Below, piece after piece: positions 43,081-54,237 of a DNA stretch of 64,000 nt. The notes below the pieces were generated by a model. The model saw only the letters and a program-made list of their open reading frames with translations. It ran no database searches and was not told where the DNA came from. Every line of letters begins with the position of its first letter. The stretch's first letter is position 1. The stretch is taken from assembly GCA_020073165.1 (NCBI GenBank), contig JAIQFP010000020.1, forward strand, positions 59,102-123,101, in the 5' to 3' direction. The translations under genes were made by a program, and so were the position numbers. The DNA comes from Terriglobia bacterium. GTDB lineage: Bacteria > Acidobacteriota > Terriglobia > Terriglobales > Acidobacteriaceae.

Positions 43081-44241
43081 TTGTTGCACAACACTACCGA
43101 CATTCCCGGCCAGAAAGTATCGCAAGGCAGTTATTCAGCCTTTGTGCCTGCGCCCCTGCCTCCTGAACTGAGCTGGACACCGCGGCTGATTGGGGCACTC
43201 TCGGATGCAGACCGGCTAGTCGGAAGATTAGCGGGCGAGGGTGGTCGGCTTCCCAATCCTCATATTTTGATCCGGCCCTTCGTGCAGCGTGAAGCCGTTC
43301 TATCGAGCAAGATTGAAGGCACACAGGCCACGCTGGGTGAGCTGCTTGCCGCTGAGGCGGGAGCGATCGTGGATCGAAGTCCCGAGGATCTTCGGGAAGT
43401 TGGCAATTACGTAGTCGCTCTTGAGCACGGAATCTCGCGCCTCAAGAAACTTCCCCTCTGCATCAGGCTAACGCGCGAGTTGCACGAAAAGCTCATGACG
43501 GGCGTTCAGGGGCACCAAGCAGCGCCCGGACGTTTTCGGAAGATTCAGAATTGCATTGGCAAGCCCGGCAGCACTATCGCAACTGCTTCCTACATCCCAC
43601 CTCCTCCAGGTGAGGTCGAGCCGTGTCTTGCGGCATGGGAAAAATTCTTGCATGAATCGACACTGCCACCTTTGGTGACCATTGCGCTGGCTCACTATCA
43701 GTTCGAGGCGGTTCACCCGTTTCTTGATGGCAATGGCCGAGTCGGACGCCTGCTCATCACCTTGTTCCTGATCGAGCGCCAGATCCTCCCGACACCTCTG
43801 CTCTATTTGTCGGCGTTCTTTGAAGCATCAAGGCGAGACTACTACGACGGTTTGCGCGCGATCAGCGAACGCGGGGCATCGAACGATTGGTTGGAGTATT
43901 TCCTGCTGGGAGTCGCTCGCATGTCTGAGGATGCTTTGAGTCGAGCCATGCGCATCAACGGGCTGCTCGCCGAGTGGCAGAAGAAAGTCTCAGGAGAATC
44001 AAGCAACAACCCGTTGCGTGTAGTCGAACTCTTGGGGGCAAATCCGTTCATCACTGCAAGAGGAGTGACGGACAGATTGGCGATCGCGTTTACGACCGCG
44101 CAGCGCGCCATCGAACGACTGGAACGTGCGCGTATCGTAAACCGGGTGGGCAATGCAAAGCGCGACCGAGTCTATTGCGCGACTGCGCTTCTGGATATCC
44201 TCGAAGAGCCGGCCCGCCTCAAGCCAGCTGACAACAAATAA
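43081..44241 (+). CDS. Fic-family AMP-transferase with C-terminal winged helix
   Basis: A 386-residue protein. An N-terminal helical part contains the inhibitory-helix motif SSKIEG (SxxxEG, class II). The Fic core carries the complete active site HPFLDGNGRVGR. After it, FITARGVTDRLAIAFTTAQRAIERLERARIV (in part) reads as a winged helix-turn-helix. Such proteins transfer AMP to target proteins and can repress their own promoter. The start is TTG at 43081 or 43084, with aagg close upstream. It lies inside accessory DNA with two matching operators before it, without a separate antitoxin gene. Confidence 0.92.
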   Translation: MLHNTTDIPGQKVSQGSYSAFVPAPLPPELSWTPRLIGALSDADRLVGRLAGEGGRLPNPHILIRPFVQREAVLSSKIEGTQATLGELLAAEAGAIVDRSPEDLREVGNYVVALEHGISRLKKLPLCIRLTRELHEKLMTGVQGHQAAPGRFRKIQNCIGKPGSTIATASYIPPPPGEVEPCLAAWEKFLHESTLPPLVTIALAHYQFEAVHPFLDGNGRVGRLLITLFLIERQILPTPLLYLSAFFEASRRDYYDGLRAISERGASNDWLEYFLLGVARMSEDALSRAMRINGLLAEWQKKVSGESSNNPLRVVELLGANPFITARGVTDRLAIAFTTAQRAIERLERARIVNRVGNAKRDRVYCATALLDILEEPARLKPADNK

Positions 44242-44362
44242 CGCTGCGTGGTCTCCAAACCAGGCACGTGGAAGCGGGTCAGGCGCAAAGCATTTCCGGC
44301 CATTCTACGACTACGGGACCATAGCTACAGAAAACCGATTGAGTAAGTGCAGTGGAAGGCCC

Positions 44363-44878
44363 TTAGGGCTTTGCGGGCAGCGGCTGCCAGAGCTCAATCT
44401 TATTCCCATCCAGGTCATAGATCCAGGCAAAGCGACCGTAGGATTCATCCATTCGTTTGGCGTCAATCTTTACTCCCTCTTGTTTTAAGCGGTCGAGCAA
44501 AGCATCCATGTCGTCCACGATGTAGTTGATCATGAACGGTGCGGGGCTGGGATCGAAATACTTGGTGGAGGCGGGAAAAACCGTCCAAACGGTAACCTGT
44601 TCCTTTTGCGGGTCGTCGTGTTCGCGCCACGGAAGCATCACGCCTTGGCCTTTGTCATCGAGTCCAAGATGCTTCGCATACCATTCGCGCATCTGATCAC
44701 GATTCGCGGATTTGAAGAAGACACCGCCGATTCCAAGGATGCGCCCGCGCTGCTCCACTTTGACAGGCGGCTTCGACGTTTCAGGTTGCGGAGATTTCAC
44801 TTCCTGTCCTCCTGTTGAGCGGGCCGAGATGAGCAACAGCGAGCCGAGCGCAATTGTGGTCCACGGTATACCTGGCAT
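44363..44878 (-). CDS. Exported VOC (glyoxalase/bleomycin-resistance fold) protein
   Basis: A 171-residue protein with a signal peptide (WTTIALGSLLLISARSTGG). It then has one or two VOC modules: GIGGVFFKSANRDQMREWYAKHLGL, MLPWREHDD, PFMINYIVDDMDALLDRLK and GRFAWIYDLDGNKIELWQPL (each in part). The final Glu is a usual metal ligand. Substrate unknown. Export of a VOC protein is unusual, as most are cytoplasmic. The start at 44878 was chosen because it gives the signal peptide; the open frame runs back to 45091. Confidence 0.75.
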   Translation of the reverse strand: MPGIPWTTIALGSLLLISARSTGGQEVKSPQPETSKPPVKVEQRGRILGIGGVFFKSANRDQMREWYAKHLGLDDKGQGVMLPWREHDDPQKEQVTVWTVFPASTKYFDPSPAPFMINYIVDDMDALLDRLKQEGVKIDAKRMDESYGRFAWIYDLDGNKIELWQPLPAKP

Positions 44879-45384
44879 GTGCGGGATTATACATGTTTCG
44901 ATTCGAATGGGAGAAAACGGTTCGCTCAAGGTTCGCCGCGATTCACCCTTTCTAGATCGCGCATGAGGTCTCGAACTGGCTTGGCATCGCCCGTAGAGAA
45001 CCAGGCTTGCGGGATCGCAAAGTATCCCAGATTGCGTGTTCATCGGCACGAGGCGCGGATGACTCCTGCAAAACGCCGTAGGCATCCGCAAAATACTGCC
45101 ATCCTCGTCGCCCTACTAGGCGTTGCGTAAAGGACCGCTTGCGGGGGCGGCGACGCCGCGCGAACGCGAACGTCAAATAGCGCCGAAGAAAGCCCGTCAT
45201 TTTTCTCCGAAGATCACACATTCGCGCCGATCAAGCGTCAGTTTCGACCGGCCTCTGCCGCGTGAAAGCACACTAGAAATTATGGTCCAATACGGGTCCA
45301 CGAACTGTTTCCGAGGGTCATTACAACGTTTCTGTAGCGCCATCCGTGCCGCGTGTTTCCAGTTAGTTACACTTGAAGATTTCG
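44879..45384. other. Gene-free right end of the second segment
   Basis: About 500 bases before the third tRNA-Asp end copy. Frames across it have no supported start. A minus-strand frame reading through the tRNA remnant (MAGTTGLEPAASAV) is a known annotation artefact of tRNA ends. Confidence 0.55.
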
Positions 45385-45434
45385 CTGTTACGGCGGAGGC
45401 CGCGGGTTCGAGTCCCGTCGTCCCCGCCATTCTT
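45385..45434 (+). repeat. attR2: third copy of the tRNA-Asp 3' end
   Basis: ctgttacggcggaggccgcg and the full T-arm, acceptor strand and CCA match tRNA-Asp, with two differences in the anticodon part. It marks the outer right edge of the accessory region; ordinary chromosomal genes resume after it. Confidence 0.85.
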
Positions 45435-45507
45435 TTTAAGTACTTGCAAGAAAACCGTCGAGCAGCGCGTGGGAGTAGAAAGAATGGATGCGGTCACTCG
45501 ACGGGGA

Positions 45508-46152
45508 TTATCCTGCCTCTTCCAATCGCTGCAAGAAATGGCTGCGCCAGTTGGCCGGCAAGGCCGCTACCGCGACGGTGCGCCTCACCAGGTCGGGGTC
45601 AGGTTGCTTCGCGACATACAGGCGGACCACGTCGGTGACCGAGACGTGATTCGGGTCACGGTGCAGGAGCTCCACGGTGTCTCCAACACGAGCCTTACCT
45701 TCCTCCAACACTGCGAAATAGAATCCGGTGCGCCCACTGGCCAGGAAGCGCTTGATCATATCGTCACGGCCGAACCGGATGCCCAGCTTGTAGCAGGGCA
45801 TACGGGGCTGGGTGACAGTCAGTTGTGCCGATCCCACGCGAAAGCGGTCACCGATACAGGTTGTGTCTTCCTGCAACCCCTCGGTGGTGAAGTTCTCGCC
45901 AAACATCCCCCCGGGAAGTTCAGTGTCAGGCAGTTCCCGGCGCCAGAATTCGTAGTGCTCGGAGGGATAGGCGTACACGGCTTTGTCCGGGCCGCCGTGG
46001 ACGGTCAGGTCAGCCTGCCGGTCTCCGTCCAGATTGAGGCGCCACAGTTGCACCGCATAGTCGACAGGCTCTTTGAATATGGCGGTAGCAACGCTGTCTC
46101 CTCGCCAAGGGACGCGGCGTGGTTTGCCGACATTCACGGAAATCAGCTTCAC
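45508..46152 (-). CDS. MOSC-domain protein (YiiM-like)
   Basis: A 214-residue protein. The MOSC core is recognised from VHGGPDKAVYAYPSEHYEFW, MFGENFTTEGL, GDRFRVGSAQLTVTQPRMPCYKLG (each in part) with the conserved cysteine, and FYFAVLEEGKARVGD. The C-terminal tail (DVVRLYVAK...) matches the YiiM 3-alpha extension. YiiM in E. coli reduces N-hydroxylated compounds using molybdenum cofactor. No molybdenum genes are adjacent. Confidence 0.9.
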   Translation of the reverse strand: MKLISVNVGKPRRVPWRGDSVATAIFKEPVDYAVQLWRLNLDGDRQADLTVHGGPDKAVYAYPSEHYEFWRRELPDTELPGGMFGENFTTEGLQEDTTCIGDRFRVGSAQLTVTQPRMPCYKLGIRFGRDDMIKRFLASGRTGFYFAVLEEGKARVGDTVELLHRDPNHVSVTDVVRLYVAKQPDPDLVRRTVAVAALPANWRSHFLQRLEEAG

Positions 46153-46348
46153 AGGGGAACCCTCCGTATTTGATTTGAGATGAGCGAAAAAGTGACAGGA
46201 ATTGGAATCATCCGCCGGGAGGGGTGGCGAAGTGTCTTGTGCAGCGGCCGGACGTCAGCGCGTCAGAACAGGGGCGGGAGCAAGACCAGGGCTCATCTGC
46301 ACATCGCACTGCTGTGAAGAACTGGCGCAAAGGCCAAGTGAGGTCCCG

Positions 46349-46513
46349 TCACTGGATCGCGCTTGCAGCGCTGGAAAAGACGTTGTTGGCATTGCTTCCG
46401 ATCAGCCGTATCGTTCCGACCACCAGAACCAGGATCACGGCCAGCATCACGGCGTACTCTGCGATGTCCTGCCCCTGGTCCTCGGACCAGATCCTTTGAA
46501 TCAGTTCAACCAT
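46349..46513 (-). CDS. Flp-type pilin (class III prepilin)
   Basis: A 54-residue gene. The leader MVELIQRIWSEDQG is followed by QDIAEYAVMLAVILVLVVGT, which is the G-xxxx-EY prepilin-peptidase site plus hydrophobic pilin helix of the Flp/Tad family. Cleavage after Gly14 would leave a 40-residue pilin. GGAGG lies six bases before the ATG, and a promoter is found just upstream. No tad/cpa assembly genes are in the window, so it would rely on a system elsewhere. Confidence 0.88.
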   Translation of the reverse strand: MVELIQRIWSEDQGQDIAEYAVMLAVILVLVVGTIRLIGSNANNVFSSAASAIQ

Positions 46514-46548
46514 ACCAGCCTCCAGCGGGGGAAATTTGGAGAGAACTC

Positions 46549-46577
46549 ATAATGCCGGGAGTAGCCGCGGTTGTCAA
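46549..46577 (-). promoter_or_regulatory. Promoter of the Flp pilin gene
   Basis: On the minus strand TTGACA (46577-46572) and CATTAT (46554-46549) are 17 bases apart. The -10 hexamer matches the consensus at four of six positions. It lies about 35 bases before the pilin start codon. Confidence 0.6.
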
Positions 46578-46654
46578 TGCTCGCCTGTGGAATCCTGGGC
46601 AAATTCCAAAAGCCCTGCCAGTCAAGGGTTCTCCAGCCATTTAGAATAAGCGGG

Positions 46655-47575
46655 ATGGCGAGCGCGCTGGAGTTCGAGAAAGTGACCAAAGAATACCGTA
46701 GTTTCCCCCGCCGCCGCCTCCGCGCACTCGATGACTTCAGCCTGCGGGTGGAAGTGGGCGAGATTTTCGGCTTTCTGGGCCCGAACGGGGCCGGCAAAAG
46801 CACTGCGATTCACCTCGCCATGGGATTCATGCGCGCCACCAGCGGTCGCGGTCGCATGCTCGGCAAACCCTTCGGCGATGCTCATGCGCGCCGCCGCGTT
46901 GGTTTTCTCGCCGAAAACGTAGCCCTTTACCATCGCCGCGCGGAACGCCTGGTTCGGTTCTACGGGGCGCTCAACGATATGGGCGGGAGGTATCTGGCAA
47001 AGCGGGCGCGGGACGTCTTGGCAGCGGTCGGACTGCAGGAACAGTCGAAGCGCAATGTCGGCAAGTTCTCCCGCGGCATGCTGCAGCGCGTCGGTCTGGC
47101 TCAGGCATTGGTGAATGACCCTGAACTTCTGATTCTGGACGAGCCCACTTCGGCGCTCGATCCGCTGGCACGGGTTACGGTGCGTGAACTCCTGCTCCAG
47201 GCGCGGGAAGCGGGCAAGACCATCTTTCTGAGCTCGCATTTGCTGTCCGAAGTCGAACTGGTGTGCGATCGGGTTGCCGTGCTGCATGGTGGACGGCTGG
47301 TGCGGCTGGGGCGAACCCAGGATCTTCTGCAGTCCACTGAGAGAGTCGAGATCGTAGCTCGCGGCATTGCACCCAATGCATTCCCCGAGACTGTCGCCAG
47401 GGATGGCGTGGTCAGCTTCTCCGTGCCCGCAAGCACTCAGCGCGCAGTGCTGGAGCGGGTGTGGAGTCTGGGCGGGGAAGTGGTGAGTGTGAATCCAGTG
47501 CGCCGCTCGTTGGAAGAGATTTTCCTGGAAGTCACCGCCGGGTCAAAATCCGTCGGTGAAGGAGGCACACCGTGA
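46655..47575 (+). CDS. ABC transporter ATP-binding protein
   Basis: A 306-residue ATPase. Walker A is FLGPNGAGKSTAIHLA, the signature is KFSRGMLQRVGLAQAL, and Walker B is ELLILDEPTSALDPLA. The switch histidine is in FLSSHLLSEVE. A C-terminal extension (about 215-306) is typical of export-type ATPases such as those for antibiotics or gliding-type systems. It overlaps the following permease gene by four bases. Start at 46655 chosen because the upstream frame covers the divergent pilin promoter. Confidence 0.93.
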   Translation: MASALEFEKVTKEYRSFPRRRLRALDDFSLRVEVGEIFGFLGPNGAGKSTAIHLAMGFMRATSGRGRMLGKPFGDAHARRRVGFLAENVALYHRRAERLVRFYGALNDMGGRYLAKRARDVLAAVGLQEQSKRNVGKFSRGMLQRVGLAQALVNDPELLILDEPTSALDPLARVTVRELLLQAREAGKTIFLSSHLLSEVELVCDRVAVLHGGRLVRLGRTQDLLQSTERVEIVARGIAPNAFPETVARDGVVSFSVPASTQRAVLERVWSLGGEVVSVNPVRRSLEEIFLEVTAGSKSVGEGGTP

Positions 47576-48282
47576 AGCCGGTGTTCCTGATCGCGGTCAA
47601 CTTTGTGCGTGAGCAACGCTGGCCCATTTTTGTGCTGCTGCTGTGGGTCCTGTTGCTGGCGTTTCTCGGACTTTTCAGCGACATTCCCCGTCAGCGCGAA
47701 GATCTCTTGTTCGTCTTCAAACAGGTGGCGGTATATGTGATCGCCTTCAGCGTGTTCTTTGGCGGTTCGGCGATCTACAACGAGCGCAAGTCACGGCGCA
47801 TCCTGGCGGTACTCTCCAAGTCGGTGGCGCGCTACCAATACCTCTCCGGCCTGGTGCTGGGCGTGGCGATGACCTCGGGAATCTACTGTTTTGCTCTGGG
47901 CATCACTGGAAGCTGGACTTTGGGAGAGGCGGGCTTTCCCATACCCCAGGTTTGGTTTTTCATGGTGTGCCTGCTGCTCGCATGCACGCTGGCGGGAACT
48001 GTGGCCCTGATGTTCTCCACCTTCCTGAATCCATTCTTTGCGGCGGGGGCGACTGCGGCGGTGCTGGGACTGCCCGCCCTGGCCAGCCAAACTATCGCGA
48101 CCCAGTGGCAGTACGCGATACCGGTCTACCCGCTCGCCGCCATCATCATGCAGTCTTCATTTAAGTCCCCTGGGCCCGCTTTCTGGCCGCCGCTCGGTCT
48201 GGCCGTGGTGGAGACACTGATCTTCTGGGCACTGTCGGCCCGGATCTTTTCGCTGGTGGATATAGCGGTGGCAGTGGAGTAG
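47572..48282 (+). CDS. ABC transporter permease (ABC-2 type)
   Basis: A 236-residue membrane protein with about six helices (VLLLWVLLLAFLGLFSD, VAVYVIAFSVFFGGSAI, YLSGLVLGVAMTSGIYCF, FFMVCLLLACTLAGTVALMF, ATAAVLGLPALASQTIA, AVVETLIFWALSARIF). The layout is of ABC-2 exporters. Translation starts at GTG overlapping the ATPase stop (GTGA). Substrate is unknown. It converges with nuoN. Confidence 0.85.
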   Translation: MKPVFLIAVNFVREQRWPIFVLLLWVLLLAFLGLFSDIPRQREDLLFVFKQVAVYVIAFSVFFGGSAIYNERKSRRILAVLSKSVARYQYLSGLVLGVAMTSGIYCFALGITGSWTLGEAGFPIPQVWFFMVCLLLACTLAGTVALMFSTFLNPFFAAGATAAVLGLPALASQTIATQWQYAIPVYPLAAIIMQSSFKSPGPAFWPPLGLAVVETLIFWALSARIFSLVDIAVAVE

Positions 48283-48355
48283 TGAAGAACGATGTAGGGA
48301 CAGCCGGCTCGGCGAGTCCACCGCACGAAGCGAGAAAAGGTTGGAGGTGAGAAGC

Positions 48356-49813
48356 CTAGCGCAGCAAATCCCCGGCCGACCGCGTCGCATACTCCAGCAC
48401 TCGTCCCGGAAGGACTCCCAGATAAATGGTGGCCACTGCGCTGATGGCCAGCGCTACACCCAATCCGAGCGGAACCGGGGACACGGGCACCTCCTGGCGT
48501 GCTTCCCGCATGTACATCACTACGATCACGCGTAAGTAGTAGTACGCGCCCACCGCGCTGTTGAGGACGCCGATGATGACTAGTCCCACCAGGTTCGCCT
48601 GTAGCGCGGCGCTGAACACGTAGAACTTGGCAAAGAAGCCGCCGGTCGCCGGAATCCCGATCAGCGACAAGAGAAAAATCGTCAGCGTGGCCGCCAGCAG
48701 AGGAGAGCGGCGCCCCAGGCCCGCGTAGTCCTCCATGGTGACGTAGCGCTCGCCGGCGCTGGCGAGGTGGCTGACCACGGCGAACGCGCCCACGTTCATA
48801 GCCGCATACGAGGCGGTGTAAAACATGGCTGCAGGAATGCCGTTGGCGGGCAGGGCCGCGAATGCTACCAACAGGTATCCTGCGTGCGCGATCGAGGAGT
48901 ACGCCAGTAGACGCTTAACGTTGTCCTGGACCAGCGCCCCGATGTTGCCCAGGGTCATGGAGAGCGCCGCCACCACCCAGATCAGCCACAGGCGTCCGGG
49001 TGCGTGCGCTTCAAAAAGAATCCGAAGCAATACCGCAAATACCGCCGCCTTGGGCGCTGTGGACATGAAACCGACGATCGGCGCCGGGGCGCCTTCGTAC
49101 ACATCCGGCGTCCAGACGTGAAATGGAGCTGCCGCCACCTTGAAGCCGAGCCCCACAAACATGAGCGCAATTCCGACGTAAGCCAGTACCGGCGGTTGGC
49201 CGGAAGCAAGCACCTGCCCGATCACGGCGATGCTGGTAGAACCGGTCGCCCCAAACATTAATGCGACCCCGTACAGGAAGAACGCCGTCGCAAACGATCC
49301 CAGCAGGAAGTACTTGACCGAGGATTCGCTGCTGATCGCCGCCCTCCGCCGGAAGCCTGCCAGGATGTAGGTGGAGATCGAAGAAATCTCCAGCGCGATG
49401 AAGATGAGGACCAACTCGACGGCCGAAGACATCAAGCACATGCCCACCGCGCCGAACAGGATCAGCCCGTAGTATTCACCGGCGCGAATCTGCTGCACTT
49501 CCATGTACTCATACGAAGTGAGAATGACGACAGCGGTGACGGCGGTGACCAGGAAATGGAAGAACACGCTGAAGGAATCCACATTCACCATGCCCCAAAA
49601 CCCAACGCCAGGATACTGTGACTGGTATAGCGTGGCCACGATCGCCGCGAGTGCACCGACCAAACCCACGGCCCCGAGCGTTCGCTGGCTGCGGCGCTCG
49701 TCCATGAGCGGATCGAGCATCATGATGATGATGCCGAAGATCGTCAGCACAATTTCCGGAAGAATACGGATGTACTCCACCGCCTGTGGAGTGACTTGCG
49801 CGGCGCCGTTCAC
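48356..49813 (-). CDS. nuoN: NADH-quinone oxidoreductase subunit N
   Basis: A 485-residue antiporter-like membrane subunit of complex I with about 14 helices. Key residues are in LVLIFIALEISSISTYILAGF (helix-5 Glu), KVAAAPFHVWTPDVYEGAP (helix-8 Lys and loop) and KRLLAYSSIAHAGYLLV. It is the last gene of the operon. Its start overlaps the nuoM stop by four bases (ATGA). Confidence 0.96.
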   Translation of the reverse strand: MNGAAQVTPQAVEYIRILPEIVLTIFGIIIMMLDPLMDERRSQRTLGAVGLVGALAAIVATLYQSQYPGVGFWGMVNVDSFSVFFHFLVTAVTAVVILTSYEYMEVQQIRAGEYYGLILFGAVGMCLMSSAVELVLIFIALEISSISTYILAGFRRRAAISSESSVKYFLLGSFATAFFLYGVALMFGATGSTSIAVIGQVLASGQPPVLAYVGIALMFVGLGFKVAAAPFHVWTPDVYEGAPAPIVGFMSTAPKAAVFAVLLRILFEAHAPGRLWLIWVVAALSMTLGNIGALVQDNVKRLLAYSSIAHAGYLLVAFAALPANGIPAAMFYTASYAAMNVGAFAVVSHLASAGERYVTMEDYAGLGRRSPLLAATLTIFLLSLIGIPATGGFFAKFYVFSAALQANLVGLVIIGVLNSAVGAYYYLRVIVVMYMREARQEVPVSPVPLGLGVALAISAVATIYLGVLPGRVLEYATRSAGDLLR

Positions 49814-51323
49814 TGGCCCACCACCTTGCTCGCCAGTTGGGCGAAGGGCGCGAGAGCATTCTGCACGGCGGGATCAATGGCATTGAGCCAGAGCAGCGGC
49901 GCCACGCCCATGACCAATGCGGCAACCGCCGTGGGCCACAACGCCAGGCGTTCGCGCATGTCCAGGTCAGGCAGTGTCCGGTTAACGTCGTGGGTGACTT
50001 TTCCAAAAAATACACGCTGGTACATCCATAGCAGGTAGCAGGCGCTCCAGATCACGCCCGTAGCGCCGAGGATGCCGTACACTTCCCGTGCCCGGAACGC
50101 CCCGCTCAGCACCAGGAACTCGCCGACGAAGCCGTTGAGCAACGGCAATCCGACCGACGCCAGCACGATGAACGAGAAGAACGTGGCATACACCGGCATG
50201 GGCGTCGCCAGTCCGCCGAATTCAGTGATCTCGAAGGTGTGCCGGCGCTCGTGCAGGATGCCGGCCAGCATGAACAATGCGCCGGTCGAAACTCCGTGGG
50301 CCAGCATCACGAACATCGCGCCATCCAGGCCGGCCTGGGTGAAGCTGAAGATGCCCAGCACCACGAACCCGAGGTGACTGATCGACGAGTACGCGATCAG
50401 CTTCTTCATGTTGGGCTGCACCATGGCAACCAGCGCGCCATAGATGATGCCGATCAGGGCCAGCGTGACGATCCAGGGTGCGTTGCTGCGCGACTGATCC
50501 GGGAACAGGCCCAGGTTGAAGCGCAGCATGCCGTAGGTGCCCATCTTCAGCAGCACGCCGGCCAGCAGGACCGAGCCGGCGGTGGGCGCTTCCACGTGCG
50601 CGTCGGGAAGCCAGGTGTGAACCGGGAACAGCGGAACCTTGACCGCAAACGCCACGAAGAATCCCAGAAACAGCCAGGGAGCCGCGCCTACCCACCCGTC
50701 GACCTGCCCGTTGCGGATGGCAGTTTGAATCGCAACGAAGTCGAAGGTGCCCAACTTGGCATATAGCCAAAGAATCGCCGCCAGCATGAACACCGAGGCG
50801 ATCATCGTGAACATGAAGAACTTGATCGCCGCGTACACCCGCCGTTCATGCCCGTAAATGCCGATGAGCAACGCCATGGGAATCAGCGTAGCTTCCCAGA
50901 AGAAATAGAAGAGGAACAGGTCAAGCGAGACGAAGACGCCGATCAGCGCGGTCTCCATGATCAGCAGGAGAATGAAGAACTCCTTCACCCGCTCGTGGAT
51001 GGACTTCCAGGAAATCAGCACGCACAATGGTGTGAGGAACGTGGTCAGCACCACCAGCCACATGGAGATGCCGTCCACACCCATGTGGTAGTGAATGTTA
51101 GGCGTTGGAATCCAGGGGGTGTTGATTTCGTACTGGAATCCGGCCCGCGCCCGTTCGAAGTAAACGGGGAGGTGCAGCGACACGCCAAACGTCAGGACTG
51201 AGACGACCAAAGCGAAGATGCGAATGTCGCGGTCGCGCCGGGGGAACAGCAGAAGCAACAGCGCGCCGGCCATCGGAATGAAGGTCACCAGCGTGAGGAT
51301 GGCGCTGTCGAGGGTCGGCGAGT

Positions 51324-51327
<4 letters not shown>
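49810..51327 (-). CDS. nuoM: NADH-quinone oxidoreductase subunit M
   Basis: A 505-residue antiporter-like subunit. FFWEATLIPMALLIGIYG carries the helix-5 Glu. AVKVPLFPVHTWLPDAHVEAPTAGSVLL (in part) and KKLIAYSSISHLGFVVLG are proton-channel signatures. The start at 51327 overlaps the nuoL stop (ATGA); the open frame runs further upstream inside nuoL but is not the gene. Confidence 0.97.
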
Positions 51328-53329
<2,002 letters not shown>

Positions 53330-53333
<4 letters not shown>

Positions 53334-53635
53334 AGCTTGAGCAGGTTGACCTGGTCCACGTTCAAGGTTTCGCGCGTGCGGTACACCGCAATAATGATGG
53401 CCAAGCCCACGGCCGCTTCCGCCGCCGCTACCACCATCACGAAGAATACGAAGATCTGGCCGCTCAGCTTGCCCCACTGCGCCGCGAAGGCCACGAACGA
53501 CAAGTTCACACCGTTAAGCATCAACTCAATGGACATGAAGATGGTGATGATGTTGCGCTTGATCAGAAACCCGGTCACGCCGCAGGCAAACAGAATCCCG
53601 CTCAGGACCAAGTAATACGACAGCGGCACCATCAA
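53330..53635 (-). CDS. nuoK: NADH-quinone oxidoreductase subunit K
   Basis: A 101-residue, three-helix subunit. Conserved glutamates are in [15 protein letters not shown] and [18 protein letters not shown]. Start overlaps the nuoJ stop (ATGA) and its own stop overlaps the nuoL start. Confidence 0.96.
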
Positions 53636-54153
53636 CCCTCCTTCTTCGCCGGCCCACCCGAATCCGAGTGGCCCGCCAGTACCACAGCGCCCATGATGGC
53701 AATCAGCACCAGCACCGAAGTGACTTCAAACGGCAGCAGGAACTCATGAAACAGCAGCCAAGCGATGGTCTTGGGAGGCCCCGGCAAGGCACCGGCTTCG
53801 ACCGCGTGCGTCCCCGAGCGCTCCAGCAGAACCCACGCCACCAGTCCGCTGCCCACCAGCATTCCGGGAATGCCAAAGATCATCGCTACCCGGCTTCCCT
53901 TGGTGCGCTCCTCTTCGCCTGCATTCAATAGCATGATGACGAAGACGAACAGCACCATGATCGCGCCGGCGTAGATGATCACCTGCACCGCTGCCACGAA
54001 CTCCGCACCCAGCAGCAGGTATTCCACCGCCAGTGAGGCCATCACCACGATCAGCGACAGCGCGCTGTTGATGGGGTGCCGCTGCACCAGCAGGTTCACC
54101 GCCCCTGCCACGCAGACGGCGCCGAAGATCAGAAATATGGTCAGGTGAAGCAT
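53632..54153 (-). CDS. nuoJ: NADH-quinone oxidoreductase subunit J
   Basis: A 173-residue, five-helix subunit. The proton-path helix [22 protein letters not shown] and [15 protein letters not shown] [21 protein letters not shown] (in part) are characteristic. It follows a repeat-filled gap of about 70 bases after nuoH, exactly where nuoI normally lies. Confidence 0.95.
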   Translation of the reverse strand: MLHLTIFLIFGAVCVAGAVNLLVQRHPINSALSLIVVMASLAVEYLLLGAEFVAAVQVIIYAGAIMVLFVFVIMLLNAGEEERTKGSRVAMIFGIPGMLVGSGLVAWVLLERSGTHAVEAGALPGPPKTIAWLLFHEFLLPFEVTSVLVLIAIMGAVVLAGHSDSGGPAKKEG

Positions 54154-54164
54154 GGTTAGGAACC

Positions 54165-54237
54165 GGGAGTCAGGAGTCGGGAGTCAGGAGTCAGTCCTTG
54201 CGCTGACTCCCGACTACTGACTACTTCAAGACTTCAA
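54165..54237. repeat. 'gggagtcaggagtc' words between nuoH and nuoJ
   Basis: Tandem cgggagtcaggagt words face an inverted gactcccgactactgactac, so the segment can fold back. It occupies the normal nuoI position in the operon. Confidence 0.65.

Larger units (their letters stand above)
42745..45434. mobile_element. Second tandem segment between tRNA-Asp end copies
   Basis: About 2.7 kb between the second and third copies of the tRNA-Asp 3' end. It carries a Fic-family gene with its operators and a secreted VOC-family gene, but no integrase of its own. It may be an older integration worn down to its cargo, mobilisable by the integrase of segment 1 across the outer repeats. Confidence 0.6.

Noticed and set aside
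45197..45430. Minus-strand frame starting MAGTTGLEPAASAV
   Set aside because: It reads through the tRNA-Asp end copy. This peptide is a well-known false annotation produced by tRNA 3' ends, and the rest has no support.
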